DNA from: Platerodrilus igneus
Taxonomy: Eukaryota > Arthropoda > Insecta > Coleoptera > Lycidae
Length of the DNA: 64,000 nt
Reading direction: 5' to 3'
NCBI GenBank assembly: GCA_036346225.1
Contig: JARFIW010000899.1
Location: 3,162,001 to 3,226,000, forward strand
Shown here: positions 32,791 to 44,123 of the stretch, piece after piece
Layout of the letters: each line of letters opens with the position of its first letter
How positions within the stretch are numbered: position 1 is the stretch's first letter
Program-made: the position numbers and the translations under genes
The notes under the pieces: model-generated
Seen by the model: only the letters and a program-made list of their open reading frames with translations
What the model was told of the DNA's origin: nothing
The model's database searches: none

Positions 32791-33889
32791 TGCCTTATAT
32801 TCCACATATAACGGCAGTAATATGCCAGAAGCAGTGATAACAAAGATTAAAAACGCGGAACTTTTTAAATGATCCATAATTCTAATTGGACGTCTTGTAA
32901 CTTGACAAACAATTACAATTTTTTGCCAGGGTCGTCAGTAGGGTTAGTCACATTGTAATTGATTAAATTTTGCGGTAAAGCGTCAGTCACAATTTGTTCT
33001 ACATTATCAAAATACTGATTAATTTCCACTTTTGCTACATCAGCTCTTGCCTGTTTTACATTTTATGCCCCTCTTCTTGACAACTCCCCATTGCGCTTTA
33101 AAAATAGCTTCATCCAGTCATACCCAGGTATGTTTTCGTGAAATCTTACTTCATTTACGCCTTTTCGGTCTAAACAACTTTTTGCAAAATATCTAATTTC
33201 AAATTTAGAAAAAGGATATCCCCAAGTTGCAGCTACAGTGAGGGCTTCAACGATATTTGCTTCTTCTATTGCAGTTAAAACAGGCTGTCGTCCAAATTTC
33301 TGTGGATTTAGACTTCCATATTTTCTATTTAGTGTCGATTTTGGAATGCTGTACCGTGCTTCAGCTTGTGTCAATATCAGGGTTCAATTAACAATTGCCT
33401 CAAGGGTCGTTTCTAACGTCTCACTTTTACAGTCCGCATACTTTCTACTACCCAACTGTCTCCTGTACCGACGCGGCATTATGTCCCAAGTTAACCTACA
33501 ATTAGCATAATTTGTAAAAAACCATTGGTATGTTTTTTTAAATTTACTTATTTTACCTTCATAAATTGCATTCGGTAGCTAATACACTGGGCAGGAATGT
33601 GGATTTTCACTTTTGCAAAAACGCTGTTAGTTCACGACTTGCAGGTGAAACACTTTGAGGTTATGAGAAACGTCAAATATTTACGGTAACTTTAAGATTT
33701 TTTGCCGTTAAAGAATAATTTTTTCAGCAAAAAGTTTTTGTCAATGTTACAGGAAACTACTTCCCATCTCAAGTTGACAACTGCAATTCGTCTACAACAA
33801 CGCAGATGGCAGTGCTACAATATAATATAAAATAATGACTGTGTGTCACAAGTTACCCGGACTGTCCCAAGAAACCGCAACTGACGGTA

Positions 33890-36779
33890 AATTTAGAATT
33901 GGAGGTCTGTATATGTTATTAACGAAATTAAAAGGACTATACCGGTACTTTTATTTTTGAAACTCTTAGTGTAACAATGTTTGCGAAACTTACACATAAA
34001 ACTCTTAAAATCTAAATTCAGAGTGTAAGTTAAGAATCTTAGAAGGGGTCCTTGACTTGACAAACAAAAAAGATTTTCAAGATTTTTTTATCTTGCAACA
34101 TGACTACTTTTGCAATTCAGCAAATATACACTAACGTCTTTCTGTCTTTTTAACACCCTCAGTAAGAGTTGTTTGACTTTGCAAAATAAGGAACTCACTC
34201 GCGTTTGCCTATCATTTAAAATGAATCTTGCCCCAGAATGATAATTCTTCAGGTTTGGAAAGAGAACGTTATTATGGGGATATAATTCCGTAAAGCGAGA
34301 TGTAAACGCAGATCACGGAGCTGGGTTACAAGAATCTGAGGCGTATGTGCAGGTACCTTGTTACGATGAAAGAGCTCCATTATGGTCAGATGTGGACGGC
34401 CAGCTTAGATGGTAACCTTAGCTTAATCCAGTAGTGAAACGTATAGCCACGATACTGATTGCTCTCTGTTCCAAGTTTGTAACGTATTTTTTCTAGTTAC
34501 ATTTAGTTCAATAAAATAAAAATAAAACAGCTATAATTTAAAATATTTAATTTGAGAATTATCATCCAATAAAAATTAATATATAGTATTCATAATAACG
34601 CATAGATTCTCGTATGTATATACTCTAAAGTTCGTTACCAAGCTCTGTCAAGTTGTCAGTCGGCACTTCATTCTCAACGTTCGAAAGTGCAAGCCGCTTT
34701 TGCAAACGAGGTGAAGTCGAAATGGCCCTGTCGAAACACATGGCTTCCAACAAAGTTAGGAAAAAGTAGAGCATTGAAAATTCTTGGTGTCTGGAGGTCG
34801 AGCCTAACAGCGGTTGCGTGAGCATGATTTTCGATAAGCCTTGCTCCGAACAGTTTAGTTGATCCCGACAGGCCTGAGAATATGGAACCCCTTTGAACAT
34901 CATTTTAGACAGTTGGTATATATTAATACAATAAATTATACTAATATTTTTCATCTTAGTGCAATATCTTGAGGACATATCTTGAATAACATTTCCGATA
35001 ATAAATTAAAACAAATTTTGAAGGCAGTAATTTAAAGCAAGAATTTATGGTTTCGTTCTATTCAATATAACATGCAGTAAAGTAAACGCCGATTCCACAT
35101 GTGTTCCCGATATTTCAACCTTACCGATGACTAATATTACACAAGGATATTATGATGGAAATCTCCGACAGCTGAGGTTAAGTTCCAGCACTTGTAGTAC
35201 ATTCTTGATGCACGTGAGTGTTTTTAACTTTTGATAACTTTGAAATTATAGTAAATTATTATGAATTATCTAACATTAATTGCTTGAGTAACGTAAATAA
35301 AAAGTAGTTTTTTTGAGAAATCAGTAAATTAACGAATAGGTTGCTTGCTTGACAGAATGTTTGCACATGTACGCAAACTGTGTATTTTATAAAGTTCTGA
35401 ATGACAACCTATGTCAGACAAAAAATATGTAGTTTCCGTTTTCCTATCTAGACGCCATATGCTGTCTTGATTTAATTTACATTATGCTTGAAGACTTTCA
35501 GGTCATGTAAAGGCACTTTCATTGACATATGAAATTTGCGTATTTATTATAGATTACAATTAAATTAGAATAATTACATTTTACCAAGTCTGCACTTTGA
35601 TAACTAATTTTTGTTCTAATAATCAAGGAAGTACTTCGCTGATTAAAAGAAACTTACGTGTTATGAACAATTAATAAATTATATGTCTATCTAAGTAAAT
35701 CTTATAGAAATGATCTACTCATAGATCTTAATCTTAAATGTAAAACTTCATTAGCGTTATTATGAAAAAATTCGATAAAGAGACAAACTTTAATATTGCA
35801 GTCATATGTACATAATCAGAAATTTATCCAAATAGAATCCTTTTTGTTTTTGAAAAATGTTTTATTATTTAACATTTAAAAATTTGCAAGTCCTCCCGGA
35901 ATAGAAAGAGCGTGTAGTGAAAATAAATTCCCTCAGTATATTTTAAATGCCTAAATTCTATTATTCTATTTTTGGCAAATGTCTTTGAGGACACAAATGG
36001 TGTCCATATTGTGTTTTTGTTTGTTCACAGGTAAAGCTGAGACATCTGTATGACATCTGGTGGTTGAGGTCTTGGTAAGTGTGTCCTAAAGAGTGAAATT
36101 CAGGTTTTATGGCTATGTTAGTGGTGTTAAGATAAGGTTTCCGCATTCCCTTATACTACACAGTTAAATTTTGTTGGTTATTGTATTAAAAAATACGGTG
36201 GCGCTCATTAAATATATTTTTGGTCTTTTATTCACCTATGACCCAAGCTCATGATCTACCCAGAGCTAACACTCGACTAGCCGTTTATATCTTAAGAGTT
36301 TTTCTTTGTCTCAAGCCATTCTCCATCCGACATTACCTTGGGCTTAAAAGAAAAAGAAGAAATTCTCGACTTGTGATATCAGATTAAGGTTTAGAAAATT
36401 GGGAGGTTTAATTTATAGTTGATAGTCACGAGGATAAAGAAATATAAAATTATATTTTTATACTACAAGTTGTCTATAAGCATGACACTATAAAATTCTA
36501 CAAATGGAAGCGCTTCACTTTACTTGGTGCACTTTCACCTACTCCCATACTCACACCACTGTTTGGACTACTGCTTCGCCTCTGGTATAAAATACCGAAT
36601 TTACATCTGATCTACTGTTATGAAAGTTGACGAATTCCAGCGGATTCGCGTTTAAGTAAGTTTAAACACTTTTTAAAAATGTGGATTCGTGGAAAATTGT
36701 TGATAAATGTGGTATATATCAAGAGCAAACTTTTTTAATAAGCAAAAAGTTCGAGTTAACCTACTCATTTCCCTGAAAT
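33890..36779. other. Mostly non-coding stretch
   Basis: Apart from the candidate frame at 34625-34903, no gene, repeat or transposon end was recognised. Composition is AT-rich except at 34260-34880. Confidence 0.45.
34625..34903 (-). CDS. Hypothetical 92-codon frame, candidate exon
   Basis: An ATG near 34903 opens MMFKGVPYSQACRDQLNCSE and runs to a TAG near 34625, ending PTDNLTELGNEL. The composition is balanced and the segment is less AT-rich than its flanks, unlike the random frames around it. A frame of similar reading continues upstream with AT-driven codons. No domain or family was recognised. It may be a chance frame or part of an unrecognised transposon. Confidence 0.22.
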   Translation of the reverse strand: MMFKGVPYSQACRDQLNCSEQGLSKIMLTQPLLGSTSRHQEFSMLYFFLTLLEAMCFDRAISTSPRLQKRLALSNVENEVPTDNLTELGNEL

Positions 36780-37195
36780 TTCCATAGCGTATATATTTCA
36801 CTATCTGCGTGCAATAGTTGATCTAGGTCTACCTCTACTTGTATTTTTGCCTATTTCTGCCTGTAGTACATCCCGCACTATTTTCCAAATACCTATGAGC
36901 TACAGATATCTTTTTTCCCCTACTATTTCTAAAATATCTGTTATTAGCGTTATCTATCCATGCTATTATCATCATATATTGAACCACCACGTTCTAAAAG
37001 GTTTATACCTTTTCCCTGTACACTTCTTCTACTGTTCTTATTTCATAGCCGTACAGTGCTGTGCTCCACAAATAAGCATTCAACAATTTTCCTTGTCTCT
37101 ATGTTTGTTGTCTTTGAACATAGAAGCTGCTTTTTTTTGTTCGATACAACTTGGTTTCCCTTCTATTGTTTTCCAAATATATACCCGATTTCCAG
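36780..37195 (-). pseudogene. LINE copy B2: reverse transcriptase C-terminal fragment
   Basis: The segment matches 8330-8700 (LINE copy A) with the same order of KTTNIETRK and cysteine-rich C-terminal motifs in decayed form. It lies immediately 3' (on the minus strand) of the end of copy B1, in the same orientation. The same junction occurs at 40480-40500. Confidence 0.6.
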
Positions 37196-39300
37196 GATAT
37201 TGATTGATATGTGAAGGAGGTCAAGCAACCTGCGGTTACCAAAATCCCCCAACGCTTAGATATTCGCCAAATTAAGAGTTTTTGAATAAATACTTTTGCA
37301 CAATTAACACTAGTTGAGAATATTGTAAAACCAACACCTGCAGTGGTTTATAATAATCATCAGGTTTAAGTACAATTATTTTCTTTCATTAATAGGTTCT
37401 CTGTCTTGGAACTGGTTGATTATATACTTCCATTGATTTCTATTCCGAGCCTCTGCCTTTTGTTATATAACTATGATGTTACATTTGAAATCCTTGGCCA
37501 TTTTTCAAACCCTTTAATGATGATTCACACTCATCTCTACGTATACGATATCCCAAGTCATACTTTTCAATGTCTGATTCCCGTTCTAGTGGTGCTACTC
37601 CTTATTCCACAAATAAATTCCCTATATATATTTGCAATCTAACCACTTTCTCTATATTTTCAATAATGATGTCCCCTTCCGCGTCCCTTATATTTTTGCT
37701 ATACGGTTTGATATCCCTAAAATTTATTCTATAGCTTGTATGCTCGTCTGTCTTTCATATTTCCATTTTAGTTTGTACCTCATTGCACTTTTCATCAATT
37801 CATTATTCTTTAGCTTTTCTGCATGTGTGAATAATTATTCATATTACAGCTTTGTATCTCTGTTTTTTTGCTTCGTCTAGTCTATTTTTGCATTTTCGTC
37901 TCTCTTCTATCAAATTCAGGATATCCTTTCTTATCCATGTTTTTTTATTTTCTTTTTGTATATACCTCAGAATATCTCAGGCCGCATGTTTAAGCTGGAT
38001 ATAATGTTAATTCTTCTGCTTCTACCTTAGTAATATTCAAAATTTTTTCGATACCTAGTAGCAAATCATTTGCTTTTTTAATTCTTTCGTGGATAACTTT
38101 ATCCTTTAGGTTGTCAAAGTCAAAACTGCTTTTTCCGTTTTTTTATTAAATTTTTTAATTAAAGGGCGGCCTTCATAATTACGATGTTGTTGTCAGAGTC
38201 TATATTTGTTTCTGGGTAGCTTCTGGAGTCATTTACTTGATTTCTAAACCGTTGTCTAACAAGAATGTGATCTGTCTGATATCTTCCTATATCTCCTGAC
38301 ATCTTCCGCGTGTATAGTTTTCTAGCATGATGTTGAAATAACGTGTTTTTGATGGTGAAATTGAACGTGTTGCAAAATTCTACCAGTCCGTTGTTACTTG
38401 TGCCTAAATCAAATAAACCTACTACTGCTACTTCTCTAGCCTCACATACCACTGCATCAAAATCCCCTTTAATTATTCAATTTTCATGTCCTGTTATAGT
38501 ATGTCTTCGATATCTTTGTAGATCGCTTCTATTTTTTTCTCACTATAGGTAGAGGTGGATATTTGTATTATTACTGTATTTACTGTTTTAGATTCCAATC
38601 TAACTATGAGTACTCTTTCATTCTTTTGTAAGTAGTTTTCTACACAGTGTCCTTTCTTTCTTCGCATAACTATCCTCACGCTCGAATTTCCTTCCGTTGA
38701 TCCTGTATAAATTACCCTAAACTCTCCGCTCCTAGAATCCCTAGTTTCTGGCCACGGAACTTTACTGATCTCTACTATGCCTAATGTTAACCTCTCCATT
38801 TCAATTTTCAAGTTCTGTAGCTTACCTACTTTCTGACATTCTGACATTCCATGCTTTGCCTCTAAAATTGTTCCTGGCACTTCTTTTAAACTTTCTGATC
38901 ACATCCTCCGAAGTAGTTCCCTCCCGGATATCAGAATGGGAAACTATTTTAACTCCAGAATCTTTTACCTCAAAAAATACCATCATTTTAAATAACAATT
39001 TAAGTACGCTTTGTACTTGAGAGGTAATGTGGTGGTTTCCCGTTACCATGAACATCGCAGTAGTGTGTCTTAGAATGCCATACTAATTCCCATGGTATCT
39101 GTTACCGTAAGAGCTATTTCCCTCTTTCGGGAGCCTATCTTAGTCTGGTTCCTCACTAAAGACCCCAATAATTTGGTTAATGTTATAATTTGTCTCTTTA
39201 GTTCATTGAGACACGCAAGCTATTCTACCTATTCTGGTAATCTAGAACTTCTTCAAATGCAGCTCCATTCAGAACGGTTTATGTATATCGGGATCAAATA
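37196..39300 (-). mobile_element. LINE copy B1, lacking reverse transcriptase
   Basis: Minus-strand order is 5' region with GGCAACGGG/AACCACCACATTAC-type block (about 39040-39020), endonuclease, linker, then a jump to the extreme C-terminus and 3' region (37480-37196). The whole catalytic reverse transcriptase is missing. Same family as copy A. Confidence 0.75.
37480..38900 (-). pseudogene. LINE endonuclease and linker (copy B1)
   Basis: The N-terminal endonuclease at 38880-38494 has KLQNLKIEMERLTLGIVEIS, WPETRDSRSGEFRVIYTGST and EKKIEAIYKDIEDI. The C-terminal part at 38452-38159 has GLFDLGTSNNGLVEFCNTFN, FTIKNTLFQHHARKLYTRK and a final SDNNIVIM where the family has SDHNLV. The catalytic His is therefore replaced by Asn. 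A decayed linker follows from about 38150 to 37560 (NLKDKVIHERIKKANDL and GDIIIENIEKVV). It breaks off at GLKNG, just before the RT fingers, and joins the 3' end of the element. Confidence 0.8.
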
Positions 39301-39919
39301 CTTCAAAACAGTACCTTAAAAAGTTTAATTAAATTTTTGTTATCAGTTTTTATTACAAATTTTGTTTTATGACTTCACATGCGAGAAATCAACTGTATTC
39401 GTATAAAACCTGGCCCCAAACCATGTAAAAGATTTGTAATTAATTAACTATGAATAATGAGCTGGCGCGTCTTATTAATTTGAGCGGACTGTATTGCGAA
39501 AGATAACAAAACGCAAGCTTTTAGGTACGAAAATTTGTATGCATGTAAACGACAAATAATATTGCATAAATTCACTTACCAATATTGTCCTTGGTGTGTG
39601 GTCCTCTTCAATGTTACTGCAATGCCCCCAGGGGAGTCTGTTGAAGGCACTGATTACAAAGCACTATAGTTCGTTGTTTTTATAGGTTGCCCGGTAACTT
39701 AACACAACCGTTCCGGTGCTAGGTCGAACGAAGAGTCGTCGACAAACTTGACAAAACCACTTTCGCACAACTTACACTATAAAAGGCGCAAGCGCATTGC
39801 ATAGTTTTGTTCCACAATATAATTTCGAGTTTTAATTAATACGAAACAAGATTATATTGGGCAAATATTTTATTTGTTTACATTTGAATAATTTGTCAAG
39901 CCGAAAACACTCGCTTGTC
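39301..39919. promoter_or_regulatory. Non-coding stretch with candidate TATA promoter (+)
   Basis: TATAAAA (39778-39784), followed by GGCGCAAGCGC, sits in a locally GC-richer stretch (39590-39800). A capsite could fall near 39801-39808, but no clear TCAGT initiator is present. No downstream gene is seen; a LINE fragment starts at about 39920. The rest of the interval holds nothing recognised. Confidence 0.22.
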
Positions 39920-40480
39920 CAACAGTTTAATATATCACCAATGAGCAGTATAGCTCAAGCTTAAAGAAGTATTGAAATGGCAAAAATTTTCTCGCTATGT
40001 CAAAGAGGTTACAGAAATTGTGTGCAAAGAAAAAAATATGTGGAAAACAGTAAAAAATGTAGAGATAAAATGATAAGACACATAGTAGGGCATGGAAAAT
40101 AGTAAGGAGTATATCAGAAACAGACAAAGGAAAAAAGAGAGTTAGAAATAGACCTAGAATAGGCAATTGCACACAGATGTGGGCTGTGAGAATTTAGGAA
40201 ATATTTGTACGTTAACTTAGAATATAAATCAATGAAAGTACGTGTTCAACCAGTTCCACAAAGGAAAACCTACTGATGGAAAAGGTAATTGTATTTAAAT
40301 CTTATGATTATCGTAAACAATTACAGATGTTGGTTTGCAATATTCACAACAAATGTTGATTTTGCAATTGGTGTAATTAGAAATCTATTAATTCAGCAAA
40401 TGTCTAAATGGTGAAAATCTTGGTAGCGGTCAGATTGCTTAACTCTCTTGGCGTACCACTGAATATCGGTGAAATATGGT
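39920..40480 (+). pseudogene. LINE copy C: C-terminus and 3' region
   Basis: Decayed C-terminal codons (VCKEKNMWKTVKNVEIK and KKRVRNRPRIGNCTQMWAV) are followed by the shared 3' block with CCACTGAATATCGGTGAA at its end. This is the complement of 8020-8230 and 37196-37400. Orientation is opposite to copies A and B. Confidence 0.65.
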
Positions 40481-40499
40481 ATTCTTTTAGAAAATAATA

Positions 40500-41050
40500 G
40501 AAGATGAAAAGTACAAAAGATATTAAGAAAAAAAGATTAGCACAAGACCGTGCTGTAGTTAATAAGAAAAAACAGCTGATATGTTCGAAAACAACAAACA
40601 GAAACAAGAAAAAAATTGTGAAAACATATGTGTGGGGCACAGCACTGGACGGCTGTGAAACGTGGATAAGAGGAGAAGCAGACGGCAGAAAATAGAAGCC
40701 TCTAAATGAGATGCTATGGATGTACGATTAAGATACCGTGGCCAGACGAAGTCAGGAACAAGAAGGTTCTAGAAATAGTAGGAAAAGAAAGATATCTTTG
40801 GAGAACAGTAAAAATAAAAGAGATAGAACTATGAGATACGTTCTAAAACATGGGTATAATGGGGAATGTATTAGAAGTAGAGGAACGTGAAGAAGAGAAG
40901 TAGACCTAGATTAAACTATTACATACAAATGGTGTAAAATGTAGGCTGTGGGAATATCAGGGAAATGTGTAGATTAGCTCAGAATAGAGAACAATGGAGC
41001 TACGCGTCTAACTAGTTCCGGGACTAATGATCTGATGATGATGATGATAA
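40500..41050 (+). pseudogene. LINE copy D: reverse transcriptase C-terminus with (GAT)n tail
   Basis: The open part reads KKKRLAQDRAVVNKKKQLIC and KTTNRNKKKIVKTYVWGTAL to about 40695. It continues over frameshifts with GRNKEVLEIVGKERYLWRTV-like and GTWKKRSRPR-like sequence and RLAQNREQWSYAS. It ends in GATGATGATGAT (about 41033-41048), a microsatellite tail of the kind many non-LTR elements carry at their 3' end. Confidence 0.7.
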
Positions 41051-42611
41051 CAGTCTGTGTTTCTCAAAGTTATTTCTTTAATATCTATTCAGTAATTACT
41101 TACAACACGTTATAACAGTAAATATGTTTGTGTAACTATAATTCTTACCGACTGCTACCAAAGACGCACGTGTTATTATCTTCATAGCAAGAAAATTCAA
41201 ATGCAACCTGCATTCCAATTCAACAACAATTGCAAGAGGGAACGGTCTAACATTTTTTCAGAAATGCTATAATATAAATGTAAGTTTAATTTGTAATTTC
41301 CGTGTTCAGGGAATTTCACACATTATTTTATTGTTATTTTTTTATTTTTTTTTGGAGAAATCCCTTATTAGGCACCTTTACATAAGAAAGTTTTAGCACT
41401 ATATTGCACCCTGAGGGATTTTACTAAAACCATTTATTATTACAATTTCCTCAAGGTTATGTTGTTACACTATTTTTTCTATATAGATGTATATAGTGTA
41501 TTTACTCTACCTTATAGGCGGTAGAGCCTTAATAAATTATGAGGAGTTCCTGTCTAAGGTTTAAGCCCAGGGTAAGGAGGATGGGAAATGGCTTTGAATA
41601 AAAAAAGGACCCTCTAAAGAGATCCTCCAGCTAGCTAAGCTTCTTCAAGTTAGGGTAGAGCTATGAGCCAGAGTCGTAGGATGGTATACGATAATAAAAG
41701 AATTTTTAATGGACGCCACCGTATCTTAATAATAGCTATAAAAAGACACAATCCGAAGATGAGATACGGGAATCTTCAAAAAAAAAATCTTTAACGTGCA
41801 AAACATAGAAATATAATACTTACTTGTGACTCTGCAAACTGGAATTGGAACGACGATCTCGTACTATCTGACAATTTAATCACTTCTTGACATTATAGAG
41901 CTAGGTCAATTTATCACAAAAAAATAAATTCCAACTAGATTACCTAGTTAAGATTGTACCTCAAAAAAATTTCTAAACACAATACCAATAATCTATCTGT
42001 CTTCACTACAAAAATTTTATAAATATGGTTGCTTGCTTCTATAGAAAAATTATTGTTGACTTCAATGAAAGAAAGCTTTAAAACAACTTATTACTCTTTC
42101 TATTGATTTACAAAAAAATATATATACATCATTTGTACAAATTTATACCTACTGAAACTTTTAAGATATTTACTTTTAATAATGTCTAGGAGTAGTTTCT
42201 GATTATTTGTATGAATTTTATAATTATAAATTTATTATAGTTTTGTAGAAGAAATATAGTATTCTTGTTATTATTCTACAATTTGTATTTGATACCTAAA
42301 TAGGATCCTGTTTGGGTTTACATTTAATAGATTAAAAACTTTAATTTTTCTTAAATTGCAGCACTACATTTTTAATCAATTTAATTGATGGAATCAAAGG
42401 TCAAAAATACTTCTGGTTTAAACTAATCTGTACTTCAAGTATACTGGCCAACAAAAATTATATTTTGTAATGTGACAAACAACTATTAATATGTCACGTG
42501 CTTAGTTACGGATACATTTTAGTATAACCTTGTAAATTCAAATATAGTTAGCTTATAGAAATTTCTTTGTGTTCATGAGAACATTTATGCAATATCCAAC
42601 TACTAAATTCT

Positions 42612-42705
42612 GAACAAAAATTATGTGTACTGATTTAAATGACCATATAAAATTTACAAAAATTACGTGTACCAATTTAAATGACCATATAAAATTTACA
42701 AAAAT
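42612..42705 (+). repeat. Two-copy 43-bp tandem repeat
   Basis: ATTTAAATGACCATATAAAA plus TTTACAAAAATTA occurs twice in tandem, separated by CGTGTACCA; a partial third unit lies upstream (AAAAATTATGTGTACTG). Confidence 0.8.
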
Positions 42706-43019
42706 TATTATTACATTTCCAGTAATGGTTCCGTGAAACGAAAATTGAATTAAAATTGGAGATGACTCACCACAAACAATCTGATAGGCATCAGAGTTCG
42801 TCAACCATCTTGAGTACTTACGACAACAGGTGTGCACAGTTCACACGTGCCAGATTTTACAGCTTGACTTTTATACAAAACAAAATTTACGGAAAATTCC
42901 ACCATACTCCATAGCAACATTTAAGACTTTGGACTTTCAATACAGCAAAACAAAAAATTGTGCTTCAGTGTTTCATTACGAATATACACATGAGATTTAC
43001 CGCTCCAATACTTTACACA

Positions 43020-43190
43020 TTACGTGCTTGCGTTTCAATACTGTATAACATAAAACTTGTTTCTATACTATAACTACATAAAATTTTCGTTTCAAAATTG
43101 GACCTAAAACTTGTGTCTCAACATTCTATAGCAATCAACTTAAAACTTGCGTTTCAATATTGTACCTACATTTATACTTGCGCTGAAAAG
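43020..43190 (+). repeat. Degenerate tandem repeat, CTTGCGTTTCAATA type
   Basis: Five diverged units of about 28-36 bp follow each other: CTTGCGTTTCAATACTGTA, CTTGTTTCTATACTATAAC, TTTCGTTTCAAAATTGGACC, CTTGTGTCTCAACATTCTAT and CTTGCGTTTCAATATTGTAC. Confidence 0.6.
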
Positions 43191-44058
43191 AATCGAGAAA
43201 ATGATTTGGATGCAAAATTGAAAATTATTCACCTACCATAGATGATGCTTATTTCACAGTAACTATAAGTCGATTAAAACTACTAATTGATGCAATAGTA
43301 TACGTCGACACCATTTCACCTGCTTTTGGGACTGCATGTTTTTCAAATCTGCTGGCCCACGTTTCAACACTTGCTTATCTGATTACATTCGGACGTTAAA
43401 TGATGAACCTTGAGCACGAGGCAATTTTATTATTCAAGCACGCGCAAAATTGGAATGTTGTATCAACACATACACAGATAAAAGAAAACTTACATTTTAC
43501 TTTAAGTCTTTAGATATAGGTGGAGCTCTAAGTAACAAATTGGTAATATATTGCTACAATAGAAATTTAATATTTTTTGTTTAATAAAGGATATTTGTTA
43601 AATAAATATTTAGAACAAAAGCGTACATTAATATGAAGCAAGTAATTGTATTCGTTACAATGTTTCTATCTCCAAGTTTGTTACATGTACAAAGTTAATA
43701 CAGGATTGTTAATTCTTCTAAATTTTTCATTTTAGAAATAATATGCCACCTCATAAAAAAAATTTTGCTTTTGATCATGCAGAATTAAGCTCTACCAAAT
43801 AATAACTAACAGAAGTAGTATAAGTTAATCTTAAGTAGTAGATGGGGAATTTCTTTTCTTTTTACTATCACTAAATTTTTAGAACTAAACTTACACATAC
43901 CTGAGGCAAATAATACAACAAACAAATCATTTCCTTCCGAAAGAACCTAATTTTTTATGTAATAGTATAAGTTCTAACATGTACAAAATTATACCAATTC
44001 TATCCAACCTTTTGGTAACTTAGGCAAACATAAACAAAAATTAACATTTCAAACACAC

Positions 44059-44123
<65 letters not shown>

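Larger units (their letters stand above)
31343..33479 (-). pseudogene. pogo transposase (helix-turn-helix, CENPB, DDE), interrupted
   Basis: An ATG at 33479 starts MPRRYRRQLGSRKY, followed after an in-frame TGA by a psq-type helix-turn-helix (TQAEARYSIPKSTLNRKYGS). A CENPB-type domain follows (GYPFSKFEIRYFAKSCLDRK, IPGYDWMKLFLKRNGELSRR, to about 33063). The first DDE part continues to about 32810 and ends GILLPLYVEYKA, where two SINEs intervene. It resumes at 32306 with YKAKHLYPEWIV, YNRSKSGWLDNLIFEDWF and GKKSLLVI. Decayed LPPNSTHLCQPLD sequence follows near 32020, then an acidic tail (SEPEEDISKEVEDTADVEDN) to 31343. Damage includes the stop after codon 31, frameshifts, and loss of a clear GDN motif. 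Confidence 0.85.
30732..33887 (-). mobile_element. pogo-superfamily DNA transposon with TIRs and TA duplication
   Basis: Terminal inverted repeats begin CCGTCAGTTGGGGTTACTTG on the left (30732) and CCGTCAGTTGCGGTTTCTTG on the right (33887, minus strand), matching over about 24 bp with two changes. TA flanks both ends (30730-30731 and 33888-33889), the Tc1/mariner/pogo target. A subterminal palindrome TGTCCCAAGTTACC/GGGGTTACATAGGACA near 30909-30950 repeats terminal motifs and could be a transposase site. The transposase is on the minus strand and is broken. About 520 bp of the length is nested SINE sequence. Confidence 0.9.
41051..44058. other. AT-rich non-coding stretch with minor repeats
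   Basis: No gene was recognised. A T-rich run lies at 41336-41353. Two short tandem repeats are listed separately. Confidence 0.45.

Noticed and set aside
32321..32811. Overlapping plus-strand frames of 101 and 117 codons with similar peptides, also at 47388
   Set aside because: They are translations of the SINE body read antisense; the similarity reflects SINE copies, not a protein family.
35961..36146. Minus-strand frame ending CEQTKTQYGHHLCPQRHLPK, considered as a zinc finger
   Set aside because: Cys/His spacing does not match a known finger, and no flanking coding signal was found.
36847..37214. Plus-strand frames of 84-118 codons
   Set aside because: They are antisense to the LINE reverse transcriptase C-terminal fragment and share no family motif.
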